From contig CAMGYJ010000005.1 in NCBI GenBank assembly GCA_946122785.1, forward strand, positions 85,740,547 through 85,804,546: a DNA stretch of 64,000 bases, in the 5' to 3' direction. The translations under genes were made by a program, and so were the position numbers. Source of the stretch: Linum tenue. Lineage: Eukaryota > Streptophyta > Magnoliopsida > Malpighiales > Linaceae. This document shows positions 1-11,142 of the stretch, piece after piece. The first letter of the stretch is position 1; every line of letters begins with the position of its first letter. A model generated the notes under the pieces. That model was not told the DNA's origin and made no database searches. It worked only from the letters and a program-made list of their open reading frames with translations.

Positions 1-1
1 A

Positions 2-1618
2 ATCCCATCGTTTCAAGGCACTAATAGTGCATCAGCTTACCTCGACTGGGAGAGGAAGATGATTATGTTTTTCCAGTGCAATCCTTACCCAGAACATCAG
101 AAAGTTGTTATAGCCACATATGAGTTTACAGATTATGCGGCTGCTTGGTGGGAAAAGATTCAACAACGACGAAGAAGGAATCTGCAACCTGAAGTTTCTA
201 CTTGGGCAGAACTCCGAGGTTTGATGCGTGATCGGTTTGTTCCTCCTTTCTATCAGAGAGATCTCCATGATTCCTTGCAGGGAATTCGACAAGGAACGCG
301 CTCTGTTGATGAGTACTTCAAGGAGCTGGAACTGCTCATGATGAGAGCAGATGTGAGGGAGGACAAGGAAGCAATGATTGCTCGTTTTCTACATGGGCTT
401 AACAGAGAAATCAAGAATAAAGTGGAGCTTCGTCAGTTTGTGGAATTGGAGGAGGCGGTGCATTTAGCCATGAAGGTAGAGAGGCAGTTGAAGATGAACT
501 CGGGAAGAAGGTACCCACCTTCACCCAAACCTATTGCAGAGAACATTCCTGAGGCTAACAGAAATCACCCTAATCAAGAAGGAGACAAGCCAGCTGCCAG
601 GAACACATCCCCAGTCATTCAAGCCAAGAATGAAGGGTCAACGGGAAGCATCCAATGCTTCAAGTGTTTTGGTCGAGGTCACAAGGCTAATCAATGCCCC
701 AACAAGAAGGCTCTTGTCTTGAGAGATGGAGAGTACTTTTCTGAAGAGGAGTGTGAAGAGAAGCCGATGGGGGAGGGACTCGACCGCTATTATGATGATG
801 ACGATGTGGATGAGCACATCGAGGCTGAAAGGCCTCCAGCAGGTAAACTTCTGGGAGTGAATCGCAGAGCCTTATCTATTGAAGCTTACACGGAGACGGA
901 GCAGAGGGATAATCTCTTCCACTCTCGTTGCTTAGTCGATGGGAAAGTGTTGTCCGTGGTCATCGATGGTGGTAGCTGCACCAATGTGATTAGTCTGGAC
1001 GCAGTCAAGAAGCTGGGATTGAGCACCATCAAGCATCATCAACCTTACACCCTGCATTGGTTGAACGACTATGGGAATATCAAAGTCAATAAGAAGGCTA
1101 AGGTTTGCTTTCATATCGGTGATTATACAGATGAAATTTGGTGTGATGTTGCTCCAATGCAGGCTGCTCATCTCTTATTGGGTCGTCCATGGCAATTTGA
1201 CCGGGAGGTTATTCATGATGGAAGACACAATAGCTACCGTTTCAAGAAAGGAGATCGGAAGTTTCTGTTGAATCCATTGTCACTAGCTGAGGTCCGAGAA
1301 GATCAACAACAATTGGCAATTAGTTGGGCCATGGAGAAAGGGAGTGCAAGTGGCTCGAAGTCTGAGGACAGAAGTGGAAATCATCTCATTGCTCGAAGGA
1401 ACATGTTGACTGCACTAAGGAGAATTTCATTTAGAAATTCAGTTGATTTTGTCTCTTGCAGTAAAGCACAAGCTTTGAGGGCAAAGCTTCTTCAACGAGG
1501 AGGGACTGATGTGATCCTCCAGAGCGATCCAAAACCCCTCATTGGAGTCACCATCATTGGAGTCCAAGAAGAAGGGTCCAACTCAGCAGAAGGAAGAAAG
1601 GAATTACTTGAGGACTAA
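2..1618 (+). CDS. Ty3/gypsy gag-protease ORF, 5' partial
   Basis: The frame is open to the left window edge, so the Met at position 59 is internal and the true start lies outside. The first ~150 residues match the plant retrotransposon gag domain (AAAWWEKIQQRRRRN, RDRFVPPFYQRDLHDSLQ). A CCHC zinc knuckle follows at about residues 200-213 counted from that Met (CFKCFGRGHKANQC). A retropepsin-like domain follows, with VVIDGGSCTNVIS as active site and LLLGRPWQFDRE downstream. The ORF then stops. No reverse transcriptase, RNase H or integrase follows; an LTR-like region begins at once. The family is chromovirus-like Ty3/gypsy. It is the only transposon ORF here without an internal stop in the part seen. 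It is either an internally deleted element or a gag-only (TR-GAG-like) non-autonomous one. Confidence 0.85.
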   Translation: MPSFQGTNSASAYLDWERKMIMFFQCNPYPEHQKVVIATYEFTDYAAAWWEKIQQRRRRNLQPEVSTWAELRGLMRDRFVPPFYQRDLHDSLQGIRQGTRSVDEYFKELELLMMRADVREDKEAMIARFLHGLNREIKNKVELRQFVELEEAVHLAMKVERQLKMNSGRRYPPSPKPIAENIPEANRNHPNQEGDKPAARNTSPVIQAKNEGSTGSIQCFKCFGRGHKANQCPNKKALVLRDGEYFSEEECEEKPMGEGLDRYYDDDDVDEHIEAERPPAGKLLGVNRRALSIEAYTETEQRDNLFHSRCLVDGKVLSVVIDGGSCTNVISLDAVKKLGLSTIKHHQPYTLHWLNDYGNIKVNKKAKVCFHIGDYTDEIWCDVAPMQAAHLLLGRPWQFDREVIHDGRHNSYRFKKGDRKFLLNPLSLAEVREDQQQLAISWAMEKGSASGSKSEDRSGNHLIARRNMLTALRRISFRNSVDFVSCSKAQALRAKLLQRGGTDVILQSDPKPLIGVTIIGVQEEGSNSAEGRKELLED

Positions 1619-2099
1619 GTCATTGCTTTTGGCCAGATTCTTGGAAGATTCTTACTTCATTTCCTTTCCCTTTTAGGCGGATCCTTGCTTTATTTCCTTT
1701 CCCTTTTGGGTAGATTATTAATTTATTTTCTTTCCCTTTTGGTATTCCTTTCCCTTTATTTCCTTTCTCTTTTGGTTAGATACATTGTTTTGTAACCTCT
1801 ATAAATAGAGGAGGAATTGCTTATGAGTGGGGCAGACTTTGATGACTATTGATATTTCCTTGTTCTTTGAGCTTTAGGCTTGAGAATTTTCTGCTTTGTA
1901 TCAATCAAGTTTTCCCCTTGATTGTGGTCAAGCTTCTACCCTATATTGATAGAGCCTTCTCCCGATTTCGTGTTGAGATTGCACTTTCAATTCCATACTA
2001 TCCCCAAACAAACAAAAACCCCTAAAAATCTCTTTTCCGGTTTGTTCTTGGAGCTGCGTTACTTTGATAACTACGGGTACCGGGTCCGTGCTCGTATCA
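1619..2099 (+). repeat. Putative 3' LTR of the gag-protease element
   Basis: This stretch follows the gag-protease stop directly. It holds four or five repeats of a TTTCCTTTCCCTTT-like motif (1655-1775), then a TATA box at 1800-1807 inside the near-palindrome CCTCTATAAATAGAGG, and ends in a CGTGCTCGTATCA-like sequence at 2099. The same TATA palindrome occurs on the minus strand at 30676-30691 beside a related gag-protease relic, which supports an LTR promoter. A purine run at about 1588-1602 could be the polypurine tract, but I cannot fix the left LTR border and see no TSD. Confidence 0.5.
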
Positions 2100-2502
2100 T
2101 TAAAGCTTAAGAAACACCATATTTTCTATGAATGAGACGAGGATTACTGTTGAAGCATTTTAGGTACATACTACTAAATGGGATCTCCAGCAGGAGAGGA
2201 ACTTCACATCAATTCTAACATGAGATATCTGTATTGAAATCAATCATGATATCACCAGCCATCAGGCTGGGTACGTAAAATACATCGGTAATGCAGGTTG
2301 GGCACGTAAAATACATCGGTAGCATTAAACTATAAGAATTTGGGAGCTATACCACTTAAGTAATAATAAGATGTCTGGTATCACTAATGTCGTTAAATTG
2401 TGCATCCGTTAAAATTACCGTCTATCTACCTTTAGCAAGGAATATAATAAAATATTATTTCTGGTAAAAAAATTTAAAAAACAACTTAAAATTCTTTTGC
2501 AA
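2100..2502. other. Intergenic, with a short tandem duplication
   Basis: No gene is visible. Around 2261-2325 a ~36-bp unit containing CACGTAAAATACATCGGTA-like text occurs twice in a row. The rest is AT-rich sequence with no recognisable element. Confidence 0.5.
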
Positions 2503-2510
2503 GTTCCGAC

Positions 2511-3144
2511 CAGTGGCGTAGCCAGGATTTTATGTAAGGTGGGTCCGAATTTTTTTTAATATTCTGGTGGTTCATTGAAAATTTTCTTTCAAAACTTGCA
2601 GTGTAGCCTTAGTTTGAGTCTAAAACCTGATTTATTGAATTCATTATTAGGATAAAAAGGATCTAGTGAGTTTCAACAAAATGAAACTTTGGCGATAGAT
2701 AATGGATACATTAAGAATTTGAAGTTTGGAGGATGAAGTTATATTTTATGCTAATATTATTTATGTAGAAACTAAAATGTATTATATATAATGATGATAG
2801 CTAAATTCATGATATAATTATTGTTTGATGGTAGAATATTGATCAATATTGATGAATTTTAGGTGAAAAAACTCATTGTCACTTAATTATTGTATTAAAG
2901 AGTGAAAACCCGTAGCGTACTAGTGGTTCGATAAGAAAAATCTCATGCTGGAAGCGAAATTGATAGAAGATATTAATGATATGAAATGGTTGAATCATGA
3001 TTAAACCACATTTTCAGCATAAAATACCCTACCGTTAACTTGTCCAATACAACCTTCTACCACTATTAACCTAGACGTACATATTTTCTCCCGAGCCAAG
3101 GTGGGTCCCGGGACCCACCTTGATATGCACTACCTCCGCCACTG
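2511..3144. mobile_element. Non-autonomous hAT element, 634 bp, perfect 8-bp TSD
   Basis: The left end reads CAGTGGCGTAGCCAGG. The right end, reverse-complemented, reads CAGTGGCGGAGG. The element is flanked by identical 8-bp duplications GTTCCGAC at 2503-2510 and 3145-3152. The 8-bp TSD and the CAGTGGCG terminus fit the hAT superfamily. The subterminal AGGTGGGTCC word is also found at both ends. No transposase is encoded, so mobilisation would need one in trans. Confidence 0.92.
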
Positions 3145-3404
3145 GTTCCGACCACCATAGCGTTTATACTCCAAGACTCCAAGCTAATTAATTATCTCTC
3201 CAAAAAGAAGGAATCAACAAAAAGAAAAAGCTCCTTCTCGGTACGTACAAAATTAAATTCACCAGGATGAATTAATGTCGCGCTAACCCCAAAAACCAAA
3301 GGAAGAAACCCCTAGAGTTGGAGAGCACGACAGTCCGGGAACATATAAGGATGAGCTGAATACTCGAATTGCATGCACGAGTAGAGCTGTCAAAATGTAA
3401 CCCG

Positions 3405-4257
3405 ACCCGAGTAACCCGCCCGATCAACCCGACCCGCAACCCGATTTGGCTAAAAGTCAATGACCCGTAACCCGCCCGACCCGCAACCCGACCAACCCGC
3501 AACCCGACCAACCCGCAACCCGATCGACCCGAAACCCGATTAACCCGCAACCCGACCAATCCGCAACCCCACTAACCCGAACTCGTAACCCGACCAACCC
3601 GCAGCCCGACTATAATAGAAGGAATTCGATGAAGATAAACCAAAAGTTGACATTTGAAATTTTAATTCACTAAAGTCTGATCATTTGGAATTCAATTTTG
3701 TTGTCTGTTTCTTAAATGTAGTTTATTTATTTAATGTTGTATATATTCTTTTTTGGATGGGTAATAATGGAATGTTAATTATCAAACGATACCTCTTTCT
3801 AAACTTGGATGCTCATCGAATCATATAAGCTTTCATGTACTTTTTTTTCCGATTTGGCTAAAAGTCAATGACCCGTAACCCGCCCGACCCGCAACCCAAT
3901 CGACCCGCAACCCGACCAACCCGCAACCCGATCGACCCGAAACCCGATTAACCCGCAACCCGACCAATCCGCAACCCGACTAACCCGAACTCGTAACCCG
4001 ACCAACCCGCAGCCCGACTATAATAGAAGGAATTCGATGAAGATAAACCAAAAGTTGACATTTGAAATTTTAATTCACTAAAGTCTGATCATTTGGAATT
4101 CAATTTTGTTGTCTGTTTCTTAAATGTAGTTTATTTATTTAATGTTGTATATATTCTTTTGTGGATGGGTAATAATGGAATGTTAATTATCAAACGATAC
4201 CTCTTTCTAAACTTGGATGCTCATCGAATCATATAAGCTTTCATGTACTTTTTTTCC
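3405..4257. repeat. 408-bp tandem duplication containing AACCCG-type arrays
   Basis: Two direct copies start with CCGATTTGGCTAAAAGTC at 3441 and 3849, a period of 408 bp. Each holds an array of AACCCGACC/AACCCGATC-like units (about 160 bp) followed by the same ~250-bp AT-rich tail ending in TTTCATGTACTTTTTTT. The second copy starts where the first ends, so this is a true head-to-tail duplication. The array extends left to about 3405. The ORF on its reverse strand (repeated G-L-R-V-G words) is only the array read in frame. Confidence 0.9.
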
Positions 4258-4561
4258 TTCAGTTAGTACTCAATATGATAGGTATTAGTAATTTCCCATG
4301 AAGAAAAAACTTCAGTTATAAGTATTTGTGTAAGTAAACAATTTGTTAAATTAATTAACCATCACAACATTCAAGACTCCGGCTTTTAATGAAATCAAGC
4401 GTGCTTTCCTGCAACTTCATCATAATTCTTTGCTTTTACAGTCATCATTCCTGCAGCAGTAGAGGGTGAACCAGTTTCACAAGTTCTATCATACTGTTGA
4501 GCATAATGCATCACAAGAGATCCAGAACCAATATGTATTAATTTGTTTTTGTAACTTAGAT

Positions 4562-4592
4562 CCCGGCGCGGAGGCGCGGGCAAAGATACTAG
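4562..4592 (+). mobile_element. Helitron-like 3' terminus (hairpin plus CTAG)
   Basis: A GC-rich imperfect hairpin (CCCG-g-CGC paired with GCG-CGGG) at 4562-4580 is followed after eight bases by CTAG at 4589-4592 and then T. Hairpin, short spacer and CTRR followed by T is the 3' end signature of plant Helitrons. The 5' TC end was not located, so the size and content of the element are unknown; part of the 3.2-4.56 kb interval may belong to it. Confidence 0.55.
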
Positions 4593-4599
4593 TATCAAT

Positions 4600-5743
4600 T
4601 AAAACTAAACCCAATCACAAATCTGGTGTTCATTTGACAAAGAATAAGAAGAAAACAGACAGCCAGATTGGGAACCCAGATCACCGGCAACCCTGGTCTC
4701 CTTTAGCCCAAGCGGTGGCGCAGCCGATGGAGAAGAAGATGAGGAGGCACTGAGGGAGGTCAGATAACGGAGGCCCCTTCTACCTCCTCATTCTTGGTCC
4801 GAGAAGGCTACGAGAAGGCTTCTTCTTGAAGATCTGGAGCGAAAACCCTAGCCTCTGCCGTCTCGATCTCTCCACCGCCACCATCTCATCCAACCTTCGA
4901 AGCCTCACTCTCTGCCCCCACCTTGCTGGAACCCTTGCTCTGCCGTCTCGATCTCTCCGCCATAGTCGTCTGGCCTTTTCCCCAACGTTGCCGCATCTCG
5001 CCAGAGCAAGCCGCTAGAGGCGGAGGTGTCGTTTTTTTTAGAGGAATCAAAGGAGATGAAAGAAGGTTCTGTTTTCTTTGAGAATAGAGTGGCAGGTGAA
5101 GGAAGGGGTTGTTGTTTGCAGAGGAACGAAGGGTAGGTAGATGAAGGGCTCGTTTTCAATTTCCAACAGAGAGAAATAGTGGTTTGAAATTTGGGCGGTG
5201 GTCGGTTTGATTTTACCTACTGAAAATTTTCAACCATAAAAGGAGGGAAATTTTGGGCGATGGTCAAAATTTGGGTGGGCATTTCTCAAGAAAAAATTAG
5301 GCGGGCATTGAAAAATTGGGCGGGCAAAGGATTTGTGTCGGTTCAATACGAAACTGACCCAAATCAATAATAATTGTGTCGGTTATAGTGAAAACCGACT
5401 CAAATACAAAAAAAATTGTGTCGGTTCTCTCTAATCGATGTAAAAGCATAAAAAATTGTGTCGGTTGCTTAACCGACACAAATCTCCGATGCTAAATAAT
5501 TTTTTAGTGTTGGTTCAATGAACCGACACAACACAACCGACACAAAACCCCTATTTTCTTGCGGTGGTGACTGATTATTAGTCACGGGATGTGAAGATTA
5601 AAAATAGGTAAATTAATTCCCGTGATTGTAACTATAAAATTAATTACGGGAAATTTTACCGTGCTTAGTAGCATATCTCTAAGTACAGGAAACACTACCG
5701 TGAATAAGATATCGTGACTGAAAACCAGTTTTCCTGTAGTGTA
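4600..5743. mobile_element. CACTA-like remnant with two terminal-repeat ends
   Basis: Two right-hand ends resemble the CACTA terminus (CACTACAAGAAAA and relatives): TTTTCTTGCGGTG near 5554-5566 and TTTTCCTGTAGTG at 5731-5743. Just inside the first, 5330-5545 carries repeated TGTGTCGGTT/AACCGACACA words of the kind found subterminally in CACTA elements. The upstream part (4800-5330, a leader-like GC-rich stretch and GGGCGGGC-rich text) resembles 45.6-46.2 kb inside the larger CACTA-like element. No left terminus and no transposase were found. Confidence 0.45.
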
Positions 5744-5754
5744 ATAAGGTATAT

Positions 5755-6440
5755 AGACTATAGAGTCGATGTATAGGGTATATGGTTAGTCTAATGGGTT
5801 AGGGTATAAGGTATTAATGGTTTAACAATTATTAGTCAAAATCATAACTAATAAGATCAACTTTTCTTATTAACACATGTTCATCAATCAGAATTCAGAT
5901 CATTAGGGGTTTAGGGTATAGGTTATAGAGTCGACTTATAGGGTATATGGTTAGGGTATAAAGTCTTAATGATTTGACCACGGTTTGTCAAAATCATAAC
6001 TAATAAGATCAACTTTTCTTATTAACATATGTTCATGAATCAAACCAGTAGGGGTTTATGGTATAGGTTATAGAGTCGACTTGTAGGGTATATGGTTAGA
6101 GTATAAGGTATTAATGGTTTGGCCAGATTAGTCAAAATCATAACTAATAAGATCAAGTTTTCTTATTAATATATGTTCATGCATCAAACCATTAGGGGTT
6201 TAGGGTATAGATTATAAAGTCGACTTATAGGGTATAAGGTATTAATGGTTTAGCCATGATTAAACATATGTTCATCAATCAATCCATTATGGGTTTAGGG
6301 TATATGATATAGAGTCGACGTATAGGGTAATGGGTTAGGGTTAAGGTATTAAACTATTAATGGTGTAGCCAAGATTAATCAAAATCATAAATAATAAGGA
6401 TCAAGTTATTTATTAATACATGTTCATGAATAAAATCATT
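5755..6440. repeat. Minisatellite-like tandem repeats, ~120-150 bp units
   Basis: About five degenerate head-to-tail units share CATAACTAATAAGATCAA, TATGTTCATGAATCAAACC-like text, TAGGGGTTTAGGGTATA and AGAGTCGACTTATAGGG. Matching words start near 5842, 5994 and 6138 and again near 6385. Related single units occur at about 46.96-47.18 kb inside the CACTA-like element, which links the two regions. Confidence 0.8.
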
Positions 6441-6780
6441 TGGGGTTCAGGGTATAGACTATTTAGAATTTAGATTATATGTTATCGAGTAAAGTTACAA
6501 TTGAACTCACAACAATTTTTCTAAATTTTATAATTTAGTTTAATACAAAAATCATATAAACAATTAACTAGCTAAAACAACAATTTCTCTATACATTTAT
6601 ATGAACAATTTAAAAAAAAATATATGAACAATTTTACCTGTTTTGAAAAAATTAAAATCTATTTTTAAACTTTTCTCTCCAAATTTTGGATTCCCCCAAT
6701 ACTACAGCCCAAAAATTTGATTCCCCCCACCCATCGAGACCCGCCAATGATTCCCCCTGTAATGTTTCCCCAAAATTTTG

Positions 6781-8097
6781 GGAAAAAATCCAAAAGTACC
6801 ACTGTTTAAAAAAAAATTTCCAAAAATACCACCCAACCCCAAAAAATTCCAAAAATACCACCCTTTTTCAAAAACCGCCACCCCACCCAGCGGTTTGGTC
6901 GAAAACCGCTTGTCGGGGGCGCGGTTTTGGACCAAACCGCGGGCCTAGGGGGCGGTTATAAAAAAAAAAAATTTGGACCAAAACCGCTGGGTGGGGTGGC
7001 GGTTTGGCCCAAAACCGCCACCCCAACCAGCGGTTTGGTCCAAAAGTTCGGTCGAAACTTCAAACGAATGTAACTTTGCACTCGGGTATCCGATCGTAGC
7101 GATTTTTTTTTTTCATTTCGCATAACTTTTCAAGGTCTACAACTTTTACTAGGATGAAATTTTCAAAACAGGAACTATTTGTGGATATACGGGACCTTGA
7201 GAATAACTTTACCTTTACTTTTCAGAAATCCATGTACATTTTGAAATTATGATTATATTAAAAGTTGTAGATCTTGAAAAGTTATGCGGAATCAAAAAAA
7301 AGTTCATAACATTCGGAGTTTGGAGCACAAAGTTATGGCCGCCCAAAGTTTGACGAAAGGCGAGACCCGGCGGTTTGCGGCTTGCAAGATCTCAAAAAGT
7401 TTGCGGCCTCCATTTTTTGAATCCGAATAACTTTTTGAGATCTTGCAAGTCTCAAACAGTCTGGTTCCGTCTTCGTCTCGAAAAAACGTCATTTGCCACC
7501 CCGAACGACCTTTTTTTATTTCGTCAAACTTTGGGCGGCCATAACTTTGTGCTCCAAAATCCGAATGTCATGAATTTTTTTTTTATTCCGCATAACTTTT
7601 CAAGATCTACAACTTTTAATATAATTATAATTTCAAAATGTACATGGATTTCTGAAAAGTAAAGGTAAAGTTATTCTCAAGGTCCCGTATATCCACAAAT
7701 AGTTCCTGTTTTGAAAATTTCATCCTTGTAAAAGTTGTAGATCTTGAAAAGTTATGCGAAATGAAAAAAAAAATCGCTACGATCGGATACCCGAGTGCAA
7801 AGTTACGTTCGTTTGAAGTTTCGACCGAACTTTTGGACCAAACCGCTGGTTGGGGTGGCGGTTTTGGGCCAAACCGCCACCCCACCCAGCGGTTTTGGTC
7901 CAAATTTTTTTTTTTTTTGTAACCGCCCCCTAGGCCCGCGGTTTGGTCCAAAACCGCGCCCCCGACAAGCGGTTTTCGACCAAACCGCTGGGTGGGGTGG
8001 CGGTTTTTGAAAAAGGGTGGTATTTTTGGAATTTTTTGGGATTGGGTGGTATTTTTGGAATTTTTTTTTTAAACAGTGGTACTTTTGGATTTTTTCC
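6781..8097. mobile_element. Foldback MULE-type element, 1317 bp, 9-bp TSD
   Basis: The two halves are inverted copies almost to the centre. GGAAAAAATCCAAAAGTACC at 6781 mirrors the right end at 8097. Blocks with GGGTGGCGGTTT, TTACTTTTCAGAAATCCATG and CATAACTTTTCAAGATCTAC words occur in both arms in opposite orientation. Inner arms meet near 7380-7450 (CTTGCAAGATCTCAAAAAG). The flanks are identical 9-bp duplications AAAATTTTG at 6772-6780 and 8098-8106, typical of Mutator-like insertion. The termini resemble those of the MULE at 17047. No protein is encoded; the ORFs in both directions are palindrome artefacts. Confidence 0.88.
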
Positions 8098-8106
8098 AAA
8101 ATTTTG

Positions 8107-8781
8107 TTTCCCCCCACCTTTGAGTCTTTGACTTTGAGTAGTGATTCCTGTTTTTTTACAAGTATTGTGCTAGCTTCATATAGTGAACTCGGTTGTTTTT
8201 TAGACACACAAACGTTACAAACATAATGGACAAAAATGACAAACTAGACCGGCAAACCATACAAAATGGAAAAACACCCGGGTTGACTTTGGAGGTTTTA
8301 TCTCTATATAGAGAAGTTTCATCCAAAAGTCAACCAGGTTGTTTTTTAGATATAAAAAACATTACAAACCTGGTTGGCAAAAATGACAAACATGGTGGAC
8401 AAAAATAACAAATCTTATAAACATTACAAAAGAAACCAATAAATATTACAAAATAACAAATCTTACAAACATTCTAAAACAAATCGATAAATAGTACGAA
8501 ACATACTAACTATACAAAATACCACTACTTATAATACAAATCGGTAAACTTGTATTACGAACCAATAAATAAAAAGTATATAAACTAGACAAACAAAAAT
8601 TACGAATTATAATATATACAAATTAGTTCTATAAAAATTACAAATCTAATAGACAAAAATGACAAACAATATAAACCGAATTGATATAAATATTACAAAC
8701 CGGACTTACAAACATTACAAAATGTACCGACAAACATCACAAACCCAGTATTATCACTAGAAAATCCTCCACCGGTTGCCG

Positions 8782-8825
<44 letters not shown>

Positions 8826-9439
8826 CGGGGAAGCCGCAAAGCCAAAATGGGGTTATGGGGTTAAAACCGGGGGCAGGGACGCCAGAAACCCACGTGAAAA
8901 TTCCTAGCCGCCGGAAAAGGTTGCACCCAATAAAATCCCTGGCCGTCGGTGGCTACCGTACCCCAAAAACCCAGCAACGATAAAACTCGCGAGCAGGGAA
9001 GTGGTTTTTAAAATTATTAATAACTTAAAATAAAATAATCACGCAATTATTACATTGCACTTCATTAAATGAGATCAATTTGAATCATTAGATTTAAATG
9101 AATTTGAATGGTTGTGAACGACTTAGTCATGTGACTAAGGGACCCCGCCTTAGTCACGTAATCTTAGCGAGGTGTAGGATGAAAAAACACAATCAGAAGG
9201 TGGAGATTAATTTTTTTTCTTTTTCCTTCATATTATTTTTTAGTTTTTACCAAAAACTAATATTGTATTCCTTCCTAAAGGTAGGTGGACGAATTTTTTA
9301 ACGATTGCACAATTCAATGACGTTAGTGGTACCCGGCACCCTATTCTTATTTTACTGTCATAACTCCCCAATTCTCATATTTTAGTGGTACCCTAGGTAT
9401 TTTCCCTCACTAGACTACATTCTTATTTATTTTTCCCTA
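8107..9439. other. AT-rich intergenic stretch with (CT)n microsatellite
   Basis: No gene is supported. 8190-8760 is a low-complexity series of ACAAACATTACAAA-like words. A perfect (CT)n run spans about 8788-8822. 8823-9439 shows no recognisable feature. Confidence 0.6.
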
Positions 9440-9605
9440 ACGATCTTCAGTCTTCTGCCCCCTTGCTACACTTGTGACCTTGTTTTGTACCTAATTCGCA
9501 ATTATCGTATAACACACCCTAAAATCACATCAAATTCAAATGTGAATGAAATAGGGATGCAATTGACGATGTTCAAGCAATTATGCACATGAATTGGTGT
9601 TATGA

Positions 9606-9620
9606 AACTCCCCCGCACTT
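9606..9620 (-). other. Terminal polypurine tract of A0
   Basis: Read on the minus strand this is AAGTGCGGGGGAGTT, preceded by GGGGACAAGCAAACG, the sequence that precedes the PPT in the complete element at 31.53 kb. It abuts the LTR start, where the expected TG reads TC. Confidence 0.8.
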
Positions 9621-10801
9621 GGGCGTTTGCTTGTCCCCAAGAAAACCTACGCAAACCTAATGCAACATGATAGACAAATCAATGGGGAATGCACTCTATT
9701 TCTTCATTACATAAAGAAGAGTAGACGGAGATGAATGAACATTACTATCATCTTACTGTGCAAGCACAAACTCTCGGGTGAGAACCATACCCACTACCTT
9801 AGGTCGAACTTCAAGGTGTGCTCCGGGGGATTCTCAAACAACAATAAAGCACCTGAAATCTTGAAGGTGTTGTTTATTCTTTCTTACAATTAGGAGTTTT
9901 CTTTTATTGGTCTCCTTTTTCAACGTTGTGCGCATTGCACCAAGCTTTTGCAATTCTTTTGCAAATAAGCATCTCTCCCTCATGACCAAGAGCGGATGAA
10001 CCATAACCTTCCCTTTCTAGGTCACATTTGGGAAAGTTGATGGGCGAATTTGTCTTAGCCCGAGCACCACTTCCCAGCCTGCACTCCACATTGGGTTGCC
10101 ACACATGTCGGGTACAAACGAGAGCTTTGAGGTCTCATCAATCGCTAAAAGGTACTTTGGACCTTGGCATACGATTCCGTGAGGAGGAAAGATGCTTCAG
10201 GGATGGTAAGTAGTGAAAGATGGTCGGACGCGGTAAAGCTATCCGATCCCCAAGCATATGCTCAAAGGGCACTCCAAATCCGTGAGGATAGGTTCCCTCT
10301 CACGTGAGCCTCATTTTCAAAAAAAAAAAAAATTCTCTCTTCTCTTTCTTTTCTAATACGCACAAATATTTAAAAGCTTCAAAGATCAAAAATCAAACAA
10401 AGCAAAAGAAAATCCCGCACACATGTTCTTTCTAAAATAGCACATATTATTGACTCATAAAAGAGGAAGAAGATAGTAAAATTACCCACACACCGGTACT
10501 CTAATCATGCAACTATCACATGGCGAGCACAACACATCAATACTCTAACAAATCAAATCACATTGACAAGGGAGTTGCAAGGAACGAGGTGATTTGGAAC
10601 TTTCAAATTTGAAAAAATTTGGGTATAGCATTCATGGTTCCAAAACACTATCATTTGACCATTGATCACCACAACACAAACACAATCGCTAGCACACACT
10701 CCCATAAGTATTCATCAACATCTTACATTCATAAACAAGGGAGGATACTAGCAATTTATGGTTCAACCAATCATGATATTCATTCAAACATTCACACACA
10801 T

Positions 10802-10819
10802 CCCCCCGCCCCCACTTGA
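10802..10819 (-). other. Internal PPT-like purine run of A0
   Basis: Minus strand CTCAAGTGGGGGCGGGGGGA, preceded by a GAGGACAACGTGTTG word. It lies ~1.2 kb before the terminal PPT and just after the ORF2-like region. The equivalent site in element B is at 35527-35553. It may be a central PPT, or a stem-loop/PPT relic of no function. Confidence 0.5.
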
Positions 10820-11142
10820 GCAACACGTTGTCCTCAATGTGGGAGCTTCATAAGAGAAGATCCTGAAGGTTACCATAGTTTGGGTTTTGGGTTGGTGAAG
10901 GTTCACAAGTGCAGTTCTTTGTCTTCCTGGTGGTTTTCACAATGATAAAGCGCATAAGAAAGAGGGACGAAGTCGAATAAGAGTTATAGGTACGACAAAT
11001 ATATAATATAAGTACTAATACTACTAGTGCTAGAATATTTAAAGTAATTAAATGAAAAATAAAGCGATAATTAAACATTTTTTAATTAAAATAAAGAAAA
11101 TCAAAGTAAAATAAAAGATAGAACTTAGGCCCTGGGTGCCTA

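Noticed and set aside
3272..3559. 95-codon minus-strand ORF with repeated G-L-R-V-G residues
   Set aside because: It is the AACCCG array read in one frame; the repeat explains it fully.
3405..4020. AACCCG arrays as telomere-like sequence
   Set aside because: Plant telomere repeat is CCCTAAA; these units are longer, variable and interspersed, with no run of the telomeric heptamer.
6652..8207. Several ORFs of 60-134 codons in both directions
   Set aside because: They mirror each other across the foldback element and are made of TIR sequence; no protein family fits.
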